Below are positions 35,816 to 44,978 of a stretch of 64,000 nt of DNA, one piece after another (positions within the stretch are counted from its first letter, which is position 1; every line of letters begins with the position of its first letter). The DNA lies in contig NZ_CP013372.1 in NCBI RefSeq assembly GCF_001522585.2, positions 248,001 through 312,000 on the forward strand, in the 5' to 3' direction. This DNA comes from Burkholderia sp. NRF60-BP8 (GTDB taxonomy: Bacteria; Pseudomonadota; Gammaproteobacteria; Burkholderiales; Burkholderiaceae). Both the position numbers and the translations under genes were made by a program. The notes under the pieces were generated by a model, which worked only from the letters and a program-made list of their open reading frames with translations, searched no databases and was not told the DNA's origin.

Positions 35816-36557
35816 AAATCTGTCGGCCGGATACGGCGACATCGCTGTCTTGCACCAGATCACGCTTGCCGTTCAGCCCAACGAAGTGGTCGGGGTGCTC
35901 GGATGCAATGGAGCGGGAAAAACGACGCTTGTGAAGGCGATTATGGGCTTTTTGCCGCACGTGAGCGGAGCGGTTCGCTTTGGCGAGCACGTCATCAACG
36001 GCATGCGCGCGCATGAAATCGCTCGGCTGGGCATCGGGCTGGTGCCGCAGGGGCGATGGATTTTTCCGAAGCTCACGGTACGCGAGAATCTGATGATGGG
36101 AACCGCGGCGGCCGGCGACGCCGAGATTCTGGATGAGGTGTTCGAGTACTTCCCGATATTGAAAACGCGGCTCTCGCAACATGGCGGGACGTTGTCGGGC
36201 GGCGAGCAACAGGTACTGGCTATCGCGCGTGCGTTGTGTGGTCGACCGAAACTGTTGTTGCTGGACGAGCCTTCTGACGGCGTGCAACCCAATCTTGTCG
36301 AGCTGATCGGCGATGTAATCCCAGTGCTGTGCCGTCGTTCGAAGCTGGCGGTGCTGCTTGTCGAACAGAATCTTGACCTCGTGTTGCACTGCGCGCAGCG
36401 ATGCATTGTGCTCAAGAACGGGCGGCTCGCCCATGCGGGAAAGATCGAACCGCACCGCGGCACGGACAGCGCGCACCAGTTGGCCCAATTCTTGTCACCT
36501 GCTGCTGAACGAACGGCTGATTCGCAAGCGGCGTTCATTGAAAGAGAACCTACATGA
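35802..36557 (+). CDS. ABC importer ATPase (LivF type)
   Basis: A 251-residue ATPase with Walker A GCNGAGKTT, signature LSGGEQQVLAIARAL, Walker B LLLLDEPSDGV and switch His replaced by Gln in LVEQNLD, normal for LivF. It overlaps the LivG gene by 14 bp and ends inside the start of the binding-protein gene. The C-terminal extension beyond residue 230 is short and polar. Confidence 0.93.
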   Translation: MLHIENLSAGYGDIAVLHQITLAVQPNEVVGVLGCNGAGKTTLVKAIMGFLPHVSGAVRFGEHVINGMRAHEIARLGIGLVPQGRWIFPKLTVRENLMMGTAAAGDAEILDEVFEYFPILKTRLSQHGGTLSGGEQQVLAIARALCGRPKLLLLDEPSDGVQPNLVELIGDVIPVLCRRSKLAVLLVEQNLDLVLHCAQRCIVLKNGRLAHAGKIEPHRGTDSAHQLAQFLSPAAERTADSQAAFIEREPT

Positions 36558-37732
36558 ATCGACGTGACTTTTCGCGATCTGCCCTGTGGGGCGCGCTTGG
36601 GGCGTTCAGCGCCGCCGTTTGTCCGAACCTTGTCCGAGCAGCGGCGCCGATCAAGATCGGATTGCTTGCGCCGTTGAGCGGCCCACTTACCCGGGTCGGG
36701 GAAACCAATCGGCACTGTGCGATGCTCGCCGTTGAAGAAATCAACGCTGCTGGCGGACTGCTTGGGCGGCCGCTCGAACTGGCCGTCGAAGATACGCAGA
36801 TGTCGACGGCTGTGACGCTCGAGAAAGCCAGGCAGCTATTGATGCGTGACGAAGTGGCGATGCTCACAGGCATGGTGCTGCCGTCCGAGCGCGAGGCGGC
36901 GCTGCAGGCCGCTAAGACGGCCGCGCGTCTTGTCGTCTATCCGAATTTCGACGAGGGTCGCTGTGATCCGCTGTTGTTAAGTACTGGTCTGAGTGTTGCT
37001 CAGCGGGTCGAACCGCTCATTACGTGGCTCATGCGTGGTGGTGGAAAGAGTGTCAGCGCGGTCGTCTCGGACGTCGGCAGCAACCGCAAGGTGCTGGTGC
37101 CCGCGCTGGAGGCGGCCGTATCTCGCCACGGTGGCCGCTTGTTGAACGTGTACTGGTTGCCGTTCGGCACGCGCGATTATGGTGCCGTGCTTCAACGAAT
37201 TGCAGCACAGCAGCCGCAACTGGTATGGCACAGCATCGGCGATGATCCGGTCACGTTTGTCAAACAGTATCGGTCGTTTGCGATGAGGCCGCAGTTGGTC
37301 ACGGACATCGCGCACGAATCGCTATCGATTGCAACTGCGGGCGCATCAACGGGCGCCATCGGTGTGTCATCGTACTTTATGAGCATCGATAGCGCTGAAA
37401 ATCATCGCTTTCTTGCGCGCTACACCGCGCGCGTGGCCAACACCCGTGCGCCGCGGTTAGGCCCCTATGCGGTGATGCTGCCTCACGGGGAATGCACGTA
37501 CGCGGGTATTCGACTCTTTGCGCAGGCCGCGCAAGACGCTGGCAGCGTCGAGGTCATGCATGTCAAGGCGGCATTGTCGGGCATTTCGCTGAATTTGCCG
37601 CGCGGTAAGACGGGCGTGAGCCGAGTGGGCGATCACGTCACATGCATGACGCGCATCGCTCAGGCGCAGGCGGATAACAGCTTTGCGCTTTTGGATTTGG
37701 TCGGACCGATTTTACCGACGTGCCGGGGATAA
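36554..37732 (+). CDS. ABC importer periplasmic substrate-binding protein
   Basis: A 392-residue type I periplasmic binding protein with a twin-arginine-like signal (NRRDFSRSALWGALGAF). The mature part begins IKIGLLAPLSGPLTRVGETN, typical of the Peripla_BP_6 family that includes LivK, AmiC and UrtA. Placement before an amidase suggests binding of an amide, a urea-like compound or a short amino acid derivative. It overlaps the ATPase gene by four bases (ATGA). Confidence 0.9.
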   Translation: MNRRDFSRSALWGALGAFSAAVCPNLVRAAAPIKIGLLAPLSGPLTRVGETNRHCAMLAVEEINAAGGLLGRPLELAVEDTQMSTAVTLEKARQLLMRDEVAMLTGMVLPSEREAALQAAKTAARLVVYPNFDEGRCDPLLLSTGLSVAQRVEPLITWLMRGGGKSVSAVVSDVGSNRKVLVPALEAAVSRHGGRLLNVYWLPFGTRDYGAVLQRIAAQQPQLVWHSIGDDPVTFVKQYRSFAMRPQLVTDIAHESLSIATAGASTGAIGVSSYFMSIDSAENHRFLARYTARVANTRAPRLGPYAVMLPHGECTYAGIRLFAQAAQDAGSVEVMHVKAALSGISLNLPRGKTGVSRVGDHVTCMTRIAQAQADNSFALLDLVGPILPTCRG

Positions 37733-37784
37733 AGCGGTCACGACATCCCGTCATTACTTTGTCTATATCACTAAGGAGTGCGAT

Positions 37785-39203
37785 ATGAATGATATATCCA
37801 TGATGAGTGCAGAGACGTTGCTTGTCGAGTATCGACGTCATGCACTGTCGCCACGTGAGTGTATGGAGGCAGTGCTGGAGCGCATCCAGCGGTTTGATCC
37901 GCTCGTGAATTGCATGTGCAGCTTCCATGCAGATATGGCGCTGCAGGCAGCGCGCGAATCGGAGCAGCGCTGGATGCGCGGCGAGCCGCTCGGGCTACTC
38001 GATGGCGTGCCGGTATCGGTCAAGGATCTCATCGATGTACAAGGATTTCCGACGCGGTATGGCTCATTGACGAGCCCGGACACACTGCAACGTAGCGATG
38101 CGCCTGCGGTTTCGCGCCTGCGCCGTGCCGGGGCATTGTTGTTCGGAAAAACGACGACATCGGAATACGGCAACAAGATTGTGACGGACTCCCCGCTCAC
38201 CGGCATTACCCGCAATCCTTGGGATCGGCGCGTGACGCCGGGTGGCAGCAGCGGCGGCTCGTCAGTTGCGGTCGCACTTGGCATGGGTCCTTTGTCGCTG
38301 GCCACCGACGGCGGCGGGTCGGTTCGTGTGCCGGCGTGCTGGAGCGGCGTCGTAGGCTTTAAGCCCACGTTCGATCTCGTGCCGACCGGCGTAGCCGGCT
38401 CCTGGACGCGACTGTCCACGCTCGGGCCAATTGCACGCAATGTGCGTGACGCCGCGTTGATGCTCAGCGTTGCATCGGGAGTGCACGAGCCTTTGCGGTC
38501 AGAGTCAGTTCGCCCGGTGGACTATCGCATTGGACTGGAGGATGGCGTCGCCGGGCTGCGCGTGGCGTATTGCCCTGGCATTGCGGGCGTGACGGTCGAC
38601 CCCATGGTCGCTGCAAGTGTCGCGCAGGCCGCGGACGTGCTCAAGGCCTTGGGTGCGCACGTCGAGCAAGTCGATGTGAAGCCGCTGGCCAATTATCTGG
38701 ACAGTCGCATGCACGCGATTCAGTGGTCGGTGTTCTTTGCGCAACGTGCATGCGCGATGAGCGAGGCGCAACGTGCACAGCTCGACTCGGACGTACAGGT
38801 CCTTGTGCAGTCCGGTCTGCAAGTCACCGCGCCAGAACTTGCCGGTGCGTTGCGTGCACGTCATCTGCTGGGTGTCGAGATGGCCGCGTTCTTCGAGCGC
38901 TACGACTTGCTCGTGACACCGGTGTTTCATTGCGGCCCATTGCCGGTGCCCGGGTTGCCGAAGACACTGCTCACGGCACCTCAGCAGACATCGTGGTGCA
39001 ACCAGACCGGGCTGCCTGCCGCGAGCGTACCGTGCGGCCTGCCCGGTGGTTTGCCCACGGGGGTGCAGATCGTTGGGCGCCTGCACGCGGATGCACTCGT
39101 GCTGCGCGCCGCACGCGCCTACGAGTCGGCGCGCGGCGCGTTTCCCACGGCGCCCCTGTTTCAGGGTGAGCACGCGGCGGTAGCCACGGAGGTAACCCCG
39201 TGA
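37785..39203 (+). CDS. Amidase signature family hydrolase
   Basis: A 472-residue cytoplasmic hydrolase with the Ser-cisSer-Lys triad visible: Lys80 in VSVKDLID, the cis-Ser in GGSSGGSS (about 155) and the nucleophile Ser179 in TDGGGSVRVPA. It cleaves a carboxamide; GatA-like and indoleacetamide, allophanate or aryl-amide hydrolases share the fold, so the substrate is open. An AAGGAG site supports the start at 37785. The next gene overlaps it by four bases (GTGA). Confidence 0.92.
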   Translation: MNDISMMSAETLLVEYRRHALSPRECMEAVLERIQRFDPLVNCMCSFHADMALQAARESEQRWMRGEPLGLLDGVPVSVKDLIDVQGFPTRYGSLTSPDTLQRSDAPAVSRLRRAGALLFGKTTTSEYGNKIVTDSPLTGITRNPWDRRVTPGGSSGGSSVAVALGMGPLSLATDGGGSVRVPACWSGVVGFKPTFDLVPTGVAGSWTRLSTLGPIARNVRDAALMLSVASGVHEPLRSESVRPVDYRIGLEDGVAGLRVAYCPGIAGVTVDPMVAASVAQAADVLKALGAHVEQVDVKPLANYLDSRMHAIQWSVFFAQRACAMSEAQRAQLDSDVQVLVQSGLQVTAPELAGALRARHLLGVEMAAFFERYDLLVTPVFHCGPLPVPGLPKTLLTAPQQTSWCNQTGLPAASVPCGLPGGLPTGVQIVGRLHADALVLRAARAYESARGAFPTAPLFQGEHAAVATEVTP

Positions 39204-39745
39204 GCGTTCAAATCGCAAAGATCGTGGTGCATCTGGTTGAGCGGCGTGCCGAGTTGAGCGCCGCGATCTATCCAGCGCACCGCCAGGCCATTGCAGCTGC
39301 GATCCTGTCACGGCAGAACTGGCGAATAGATGATCCTCTTGAGCCTCTGTACGAGCTCGGTGCGGAGCTGGGGACGTCGCTGACCGAGCACGCCCGATGT
39401 GCACTGGGCGTGCAACGCGGGGCCATTCAAGTGTACGGCAAGGCCGCCTTGGTGGGCACGGCGGTGCCGCTCGAGTGTGCGGCCGCGCTGTTACATCCAC
39501 GAATGGGCAAGGCGATACGCGCCTGTCTACCGGGGACCACCTCGCTCATTCCGTCGGTCACGAAGCGCGGCGCCGCAGGTGCGTGTCTGGACATTCCGTT
39601 GCATGGCGCGGTTGACATGTGGAACTTCGATCACTTCGATACCGCGTCGCTGATTGTGCCGGATTCTCCTGCGCCGGATGAACTCGTGGTGGCCGTCGCA
39701 TTGGCCGAGCACGGTCGGCCGCTCGCGCGCGTCGTGTCCGCGTAG
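39200..39745 (+). CDS. AA_synth family protein (DUF1185)
   Basis: A 181-residue protein of Pfam AA_synth type, recognisable from AKIVVHLVERRAEL, the central VQRGAIQVYGKAALVG, and the SVTKRGAAGACLDIPLHG segment. The family has been linked to amino-acid metabolism without a defined reaction and often neighbours importer and amidase genes. The GTG start overlaps the amidase stop, so both are made together and likely act on the same substrate. Confidence 0.87.
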   Translation: MSVQIAKIVVHLVERRAELSAAIYPAHRQAIAAAILSRQNWRIDDPLEPLYELGAELGTSLTEHARCALGVQRGAIQVYGKAALVGTAVPLECAAALLHPRMGKAIRACLPGTTSLIPSVTKRGAAGACLDIPLHGAVDMWNFDHFDTASLIVPDSPAPDELVVAVALAEHGRPLARVVSA

Positions 39746-39797
39746 ACGCGTCGCCCCGGTTGCGCGCGATCGATTCGAACAACGAGGAGGAGAACCT

Positions 39798-40832
39798 ATG
39801 CGGAAGATAGTTTGGGGCTTGGTGCGCGCTTGCGCTGTTTCGGTTGGGATGTGGGGCATCCCGGGCGTCGTCCACGCCCAGTCTTCGGTATCGCTTTACG
39901 GTTTGATCGACGCCTTTGTTGGCGAAACGCATGCGCCAGGCGCCGCTGGCAGTGCCTGGCAGGTTGGCTCAGGCGGGATGACGACGTCATATTGGGGCGT
40001 GTCTGGATCGGAGGATCTTGGTCACGGCATGAAGGCGGTATTCACGCTGGAGAGTTTTTTCCGTGTCAACGCTGGTCAGCTCGGTTCATTCAATGGTCAG
40101 TCATTCTTCGGTCGCAATGCCTTTGTCGGACTGAGCGGAGGCTTTGGGGAAGTGACGGTCGGGCGCAATACGGCACCCCTGTTCGTCTCCACGTTACTCT
40201 TCAATCCGTTCGGTAACTCGTTCGCGTTCTCGCCGATGATCTCCCACGGATACCTGGGCTCCGCCATGGGGGCAGCTTCCGTGCAAAGCGATACGGCGAT
40301 CGACAGTTCGGTGTTGTATCAGACACCGGAGGTCGGCGGGCTCTCTGCAAGCCTGCTCTATAGCAATGCGGGTGTGGCTGGCCATGCTGGACAGGCGAAC
40401 TATAGTGCCAACGTCCTTTACTTCGCCGGCTCGTTTTCGGCAACGGCTGCGGTGCAAAGCTTGCACACAGCTTCGCTTTTTCTTAACGGTGCGACGGCAC
40501 AAACGGCATGGCTTGTCGGCGGTGCCTATCGGATCGACGCGACGAAGCTCATGTTCCAGTACGAGCGGGTGAGTAACAATAGCAACGTGACCGACGACAC
40601 CGTGCAGGTGGGAGCAAGCGCGCGATTCGGTATGGGCAGTATGCTGCTGTCGTGGGCGGGCACCCGTCGGCGTCCTGTCACCGGTTTCGACATCCGGTGG
40701 TCGACGTTCGCGCTGGGCTACGACTATCCACTGTCGAAGCGCACAGACATCTACGCGGCGTGGCGCTATGACACGATTACGCATGCCTCATCAGGAAATG
40801 GCGTCGGAGCCGGGGTGCGGGTGCGGTTTTGA
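39798..40832 (+). CDS. Outer-membrane porin of the Burkholderia general-porin family
   Basis: A 344-residue trimeric porin: signal peptide cut after VVHAQ, first strand SSVSLYGLIDAFVG, loop-3 region after GHGMKAVFTLESFF, the FFGRNAFVGLSGGFGEVTVGR segment, and C-terminal Phe in VRVRF. A GAGGAGGAG ribosome site gives the start. It closes the importer operon and probably admits its substrate across the outer membrane. Confidence 0.93.
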   Translation: MRKIVWGLVRACAVSVGMWGIPGVVHAQSSVSLYGLIDAFVGETHAPGAAGSAWQVGSGGMTTSYWGVSGSEDLGHGMKAVFTLESFFRVNAGQLGSFNGQSFFGRNAFVGLSGGFGEVTVGRNTAPLFVSTLLFNPFGNSFAFSPMISHGYLGSAMGAASVQSDTAIDSSVLYQTPEVGGLSASLLYSNAGVAGHAGQANYSANVLYFAGSFSATAAVQSLHTASLFLNGATAQTAWLVGGAYRIDATKLMFQYERVSNNSNVTDDTVQVGASARFGMGSMLLSWAGTRRRPVTGFDIRWSTFALGYDYPLSKRTDIYAAWRYDTITHASSGNGVGAGVRVRF

Positions 40833-40897
40833 TTTGCTATGCAAGCACGTCTAGTCGAAACGGATGTCGGTGCCTATACCTGGTTTGGTGATCCCAT

Positions 40898-41303
40898 TCA
40901 GCTGGTGCCGGCGCTCGTCGGCACTATCACGCTCAGTCCCGGCAGGTCCGCAAAATCCGGCACGTTCAGCGTCATCAGTGCGTAGCCGTGCTCAATCGCT
41001 TGCGAGGCAATCCACAGGTCGTTGCAGTGGGGCCGCGGCGAGCGGCCGGTTTGCTCGACGGCGGCGGCCAGCACGCCGAACGCGGCCGCGGTGTGGCGCG
41101 TGATGTCCAGCGCAGGCCGGCGCTCGAGGCGCAGATGCGCGGCGCGCGCTAGGCCGCATTCGCGCAGGACTGCACGCCGAACGCCAGTTCGCCGAGCAAG
41201 ATCGTCGAGATAAACACCGGCGTATCTCCGGCTGCATCGATCACCGCGCACGGCGCGACCATTCCGCCGGCGAGCCCGACCCCACGCAGCTGTCGATGAT
41301 CAC
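40898..41303 (-). pseudogene. Decayed PIN-domain (VapC-like) toxin
   Basis: Three reading frames each hold part of a PIN-domain toxin: VIIDSC near 41290, then DTPVFISTILLGELAFGV near 41170-41240, then CNDLWIASQAIEHGYALMTLNVPDFADLPGL near 40925-41020 with the late acidic residues. At least two frameshifts break the gene. It follows an equally damaged antitoxin on the same strand. Confidence 0.75.
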
Positions 41304-41551
41304 GCCCACGGGTCACGCACTCCGTATTCGAAGCCGGTGCGGCTGTCGTGTAGCCAACGGGCCGCGGCCTCGGCAACGATCATCGGCAGACCGGCGAGCG
41401 CCTGGGCGGCGTTCATCGCGGGTTCGGCGGGCATCAGGCGCGCGATCACGGTCTGGTTGCGTTCGACCACGATGGTCTCGCCTTAGCGGGCAACTCGGTC
41501 GAGAATCTGGCGGGTGTGGCGCGCCAGATCGGTGGCGGTGATGGTTGACAT
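41300..41551 (-). pseudogene. Decayed Phd/VapB-like antitoxin
   Basis: The reverse frame reads MSTITATDLARHTRQILDRVA then an in-frame TAA, then GETIVVERNQTVIARLMPAE and continues to a stop at 41300. This is the Phd/YefM antitoxin pattern with a nonsense mutation at about codon 23. It overlaps the start of the broken toxin. Confidence 0.75.
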
Positions 41552-41816
41552 GACAGCCTCCTGATACAGTGAATTCGTATTATGCGTATTTTCACGGCTC
41601 GAAGGCACGGTGAGTTGCGGCCCTTAGCACGCGCCTGATTTTCAGCCCGACGGTCTCTCTAGCCGGCGGAAGTTTCGTGTTCACGAACGGGCGCCGTCGG
41701 TTCGTGTGGTCGCGCGATCACGGAGCGCGCGTTACCGGTCAAGGGCGGGTCGACGCGTATTACCCCGGCTTCGGAATGCTCGAACGTATCGGGCATTTGG
41801 ATCTGGGGGGCATCCG

Positions 41817-41894
41817 ACATACCAAGTATTCATTTCATGGCGACATGAAAGTCGATTTCAGCCGGACATTGCGGCTTTAATTGCGGCGATGCCG
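41817..41894. repeat. Left copy of a diverged 80-bp repeat
   Basis: This segment (CATACCAAGTATTC through GGCGATGCCGC) matches 53771-53850 in the same orientation with roughly 80 percent identity by eye. It looks like a remnant of the same mobile element on both sides of a 12-kb segment. Confidence 0.6.
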
Positions 41895-42056
41895 CTGTTC
41901 TTAACTGAACAATTTTGCCATAGGTTTAGTGCCGCGCAATCGCGTTAAGAAGAAGGCATTCGAGAGACGGCGTCTAGCGAAATGAAGGGAACATATTAAG
42001 GGCTATGTTACCCTTCACTTCGTGACATCGAGCGAACGCCCCAAGCTTGTCGCTCA

Positions 42057-42093
42057 CACAACTAAAGTTGTGGCTATGTTTCAACTAAAGTTG
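42057..42093. promoter_or_regulatory. Tandem CAACT-AA-AGTTG dyads
   Basis: Two palindromes, CACAACTAAAGTTGTG at 42057-42072 and CAACTAAAGTTG at 42082-42093, with centres 23 bp apart. They lie between degraded sequence and the 3' end of the histidine kinase gene. The form suggests an operator of a lost or distant regulator. Confidence 0.4.
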
Positions 42094-42157
42094 TGTTCAG
42101 GCGGCTGGGCCGCATTGGCCAGACCTATCACACCTGAACGTTGGCTGTTCTCCCATC

Positions 42158-43273
42158 TCATGGCGCGGTCGGCAACGTGACGATGAATGTCGTTCCCTGA
42201 TGAGACGACGTGACCTGGATCTCGCCACCGTGCGCGTGCGCAATGCTCTGGCAGATGTACAGACCCAGCCCTACCCCGGCCGCGTGACCGTCGCGGTTGG
42301 GCGCGCGGGCTCGGGTCAGCGGATCAAACAGAGTGGGTAACAGTTCAGCCGCGATCGGCGTGCCGCCATTGAATACGCTCAGCGTCACGGCGTCATCGCC
42401 GCCATGGGCGCAGGCTAAGATTCGGCCATCGCCGTAGCGGGCGGCATTGACCAGCAGGTTCACCAGCAGCTGCTGGACCCGCCGGCGATCCCACGTCCCC
42501 GTGAGCACCCCATCGAGCCGCAGCTCCAGTTCAACGGCAGGAAACGCGGCCCGAACCTCGTCGGCCGCCTCGGCGACGAGCGCGCGCAGATCGGCGGCCT
42601 CAATGCGAAGTGGCAAGTTGTCGGTCAGGCGCGACTGCGTGAACACGAGTAGATCATCGAGCATCGCCTGTATACGCGTCGCCGCTCGCTCCACGATTCC
42701 GACGATTTTCTGGGACTGTTCGGGCTTGTCTGCCCCGTGACGGAGCACGTAGGCGCTACTGGCGATGGCGCTGAGGGGCGAGCGGAGGTCGTGTGCGAGC
42801 ACGGCCATAAACAGGTCTCGGCCGTGCTCGATGCGGCGGGCATAGGCTCGCACGGACTCGGCGAGGGCTTGATCGATCGCTTCGTTAAAGCGCGTCATCT
42901 CCTCCAATGCCAGGTCGGACGCGTCCGGCGCGACCTGCGCCCAGCGCCGCAGCACGGCGGCCCGCAAGGCCCGAAATTCCGCGACCAGATCGTTGATGTC
43001 GAACCCTTGCAGGACCCGTATGTCGGCATGGCCGCCCGCGGTGACGTTGAATGCCGACGACGGGTCGCGCGACCCGTGTGACTTCGCTTGCTGTTGAGCC
43101 GCGCTCTGCGGAACCCGCATGTTGGCTGCGATCGCGCTCAGAATCGCGGCGCCGGCGTCCCGCAGCTGGGGCTCGCTCAACGGATGGGCCTGCATGCTGA
43201 GGGATTTTGCGTAGTCGGACCATTCCCGGACCAGATCCGTGATGTTGGCCTCGATGAAATCGGCGAGCGTCAT
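42158..43273 (-). CDS. Soluble sensor histidine kinase with RsbRD-like N-terminus
   Basis: A 371-residue kinase without membrane helices. Residues 1-135 resemble the RsbRD helical sensor (FIEANITDLVREWSDYAKSL). HisKA follows with the acceptor His in AVLAHDLRSPLSAI, then HATPase_c with NAARYGDG, the Asn-poor FNGGTPIA loop and GVGLGLYICQSI. The start at 43273 fits this domain; the extension to 43345 does not look coding. No receiver gene adjoins it, so it is an orphan. Acquired-looking neighbours surround it. Confidence 0.9.
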   Translation of the reverse strand: MTLADFIEANITDLVREWSDYAKSLSMQAHPLSEPQLRDAGAAILSAIAANMRVPQSAAQQQAKSHGSRDPSSAFNVTAGGHADIRVLQGFDINDLVAEFRALRAAVLRRWAQVAPDASDLALEEMTRFNEAIDQALAESVRAYARRIEHGRDLFMAVLAHDLRSPLSAIASSAYVLRHGADKPEQSQKIVGIVERAATRIQAMLDDLLVFTQSRLTDNLPLRIEAADLRALVAEAADEVRAAFPAVELELRLDGVLTGTWDRRRVQQLLVNLLVNAARYGDGRILACAHGGDDAVTLSVFNGGTPIAAELLPTLFDPLTRARAPNRDGHAAGVGLGLYICQSIAHAHGGEIQVTSSHQGTTFIVTLPTAP

Positions 43274-43824
43274 GCGCGTCTCCAGTAATCCCAGGACGAG
43301 TCCTCTACGCGGCGCAGTGTAGACCGGACCGTAGGGATGCGCCATGAAGAAAAACCACGCTGTCAGGGTAAGAAAGGAGACAGTCGACTTTCGTGGGCGA
43401 GCTACAGTGTATCGATGAGCCCCCTTTTATCTGGCTAGCCCTGACCGCTGCCGGCACCGGCGAGGGACCTGCCCCGTGCAAACAGGGCCAGCCGGAGTCT
43501 AGTAAAGTTCAAACGATGCTGGTATTGAGCGGATGGCGGCAGCGAGTCACGTGTGCGATTCACGGACATCGTTTCACTTCTTGGTCGCCTTTTTCGTTCC
43601 GTGGTGGAGAGTAATGACAAGACAGGTCGGACCGGGATCCGCCAAACCTGAATAGCCCCTCGAGCTTCTAGCTCGCTAAGTAAATGAGGTGCGGGTCAGC
43701 GGACTTCATGGTGGGCCGCAGCGTATCAGGCTGCAACAAGCCCGGATATAAAGCTGCAACCCATCCTGTCGCAGTCAGAGCACACGAAAACCCTTCGCAA
43801 AGGGGAGGCGTTCATATAGAGAGG
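43274..43824. other. Intergenic region upstream of the orphan kinase
   Basis: Frames here are short and lack coding character. The kinase promoter must lie near its right flank of the gene. A short AT-rich stretch is found around 43370-43430. No RNA gene or repeat was recognised. Confidence 0.4.
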
Positions 43825-44070
43825 CTATGTCCGGTGTTTCAGGGGGCTGCTCCACCAGCCGCCACGCTGGCGCACCCATTCGACCCACGGCGAAGCGCTG
43901 GGCGGCCCGCCAAAGCCTTTCTGGTAGCGGATGACCGTCACATAGCGCAATGTAGTTCCGTCACTCCGGAACCCTCGCGGATCAAGGCTTCCGGCCCGTA
44001 ATTTGACGACATTATTTTGGTCTACGGGTGCGAAGAGACTTCGCGATGCGTCAAACACGTCGCCCTGCAT
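43825..44070 (-). CDS. Small hypothetical protein or gene fragment
   Basis: An 81-codon reverse frame from ATG 44070 (MQGDVFDASRSLFAP to SPLKHRT) has a more natural residue mix than the other frames here, with DQNNVVKLRAGSLDPRGF and WVEWVRQRGGWW. No clear ribosome site or family was seen. It may be the tail of a lost gene. Confidence 0.3.
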   Translation of the reverse strand: MQGDVFDASRSLFAPVDQNNVVKLRAGSLDPRGFRSDGTTLRYVTVIRYQKGFGGPPSASPWVEWVRQRGGWWSSPLKHRT

Positions 44071-44133
44071 TTTCAATTTGCGCGATAGTGACTCGGCAAT
44101 TTTCCGTACAATGGCGTCAGGAGGTGAGTGACC

Positions 44134-44403
44134 ATGGCTACCACACGATTTGAGGCCCGCATCGAAACGGATGTGCACGCGGCGATCCGGCGCGCTGCCG
44201 AGATTCAGGGGCGCACGATGTCCGATTTCGTCGTCTCGGCCGCCCGGGAGGCAGCGCAACGCGCGATTGCCGACGCGGAAGTGATCCGCCTGTCGGTCGC
44301 GGAATCGGAACGGTTCGCACACGCGATCCTGACGCCCGCCGAGCCGGTCGACGCGCTCAAGCGAACGATCGATCTTCACGATCAACTGCTGCGTAACGCA
44401 TGA
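44134..44403 (+). CDS. DUF1778 ribbon-helix-helix antitoxin (TacA-like)
   Basis: An 89-residue antitoxin. The N-terminal ribbon-helix-helix (TTRFEARIETDVHAAIRRAAEIQGRTMSDFVV) binds the operon promoter, and the C-terminal tail (LSVAESERFAHAILTP, PVDALKRTI) wraps the toxin. An AGGAGGTGAG ribosome site precedes the ATG at 44134. Its stop overlaps the toxin start by four bases, the usual layout. Confidence 0.92.
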   Translation: MATTRFEARIETDVHAAIRRAAEIQGRTMSDFVVSAAREAAQRAIADAEVIRLSVAESERFAHAILTPAEPVDALKRTIDLHDQLLRNA

Positions 44404-44897
44404 GCGGTGCGCAGTTGGTAGTGGCCGCCCTTGAGGCGGCTCATGATCGATCTCGATTCGCATGCGGCACGCCCGCGCTTGATCGATATCTGCGCGAGGT
44501 GGTTACGCAGGACGTACGCCGCAGGGTGGCCGCTTGTTTCGTGATGCTCGACGGCAACGTCGTCGCGGGCTACTACACACTGTCTGCCGCGAGCGTCGCG
44601 CTCACGGATTTGCCGCACGCCATCGCACGCAAGTTGCCCCGTTATCCTGCGATCCCGGCGATCCCGGTGGTGCGCATGGGGCGCCTGGCCGTCGATCAGG
44701 CATATCGCGGCAGGCGACTCGGCGCAGCGCTGCTGGTCAACGCGCTGCAACGTGCCGCAAAGTCCGAAATCGCTGCGGTGGCTCTGACGGTCGACGCAAA
44801 GGACGAAACGGCGGCGGCGTTCTACCGGCATTTCGGCTTCGCGCCGCTGACTAGCGACCCGCTGGCATTGTTCATGCCATTGGCAACGGTGAAGTAG
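44400..44897 (+). CDS. GNAT toxin (TacT-like)
   Basis: A 165-residue acetyltransferase of the TacT/AtaT group, which blocks translation by acetylating the amino group of charged tRNAs. The acetyl-CoA loop is seen at MGRLAVDQAYRGRRLGAALL, and the later VDAKDETAAAFYRHFGF with the catalytic Tyr and phosphate contacts is complete. Paired with an intact antitoxin, so probably functional. It may stabilise the surrounding acquired DNA. Confidence 0.92.
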   Translation: MSGAQLVVAALEAAHDRSRFACGTPALDRYLREVVTQDVRRRVAACFVMLDGNVVAGYYTLSAASVALTDLPHAIARKLPRYPAIPAIPVVRMGRLAVDQAYRGRRLGAALLVNALQRAAKSEIAAVALTVDAKDETAAAFYRHFGFAPLTSDPLALFMPLATVK

Positions 44898-44978
44898 CGG
44901 AAGCTATCCTGCGGGAAATGACGGAGTCGGTGATACTGGGCTACGGCGCGAGGCGTTTAAGGACGCGGTGAACGCACT

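Noticed and set aside
41677..41880. A 67-codon forward frame ending inside the diverged repeat
   Set aside because: Overlaps the repeat that recurs at 53771 without a matching frame there, so it is probably non-coding debris.
43393..43614. A 73-codon forward frame next to the orphan kinase
   Set aside because: Lacks a convincing start signal or residue pattern, and nothing in it resembles a known family.
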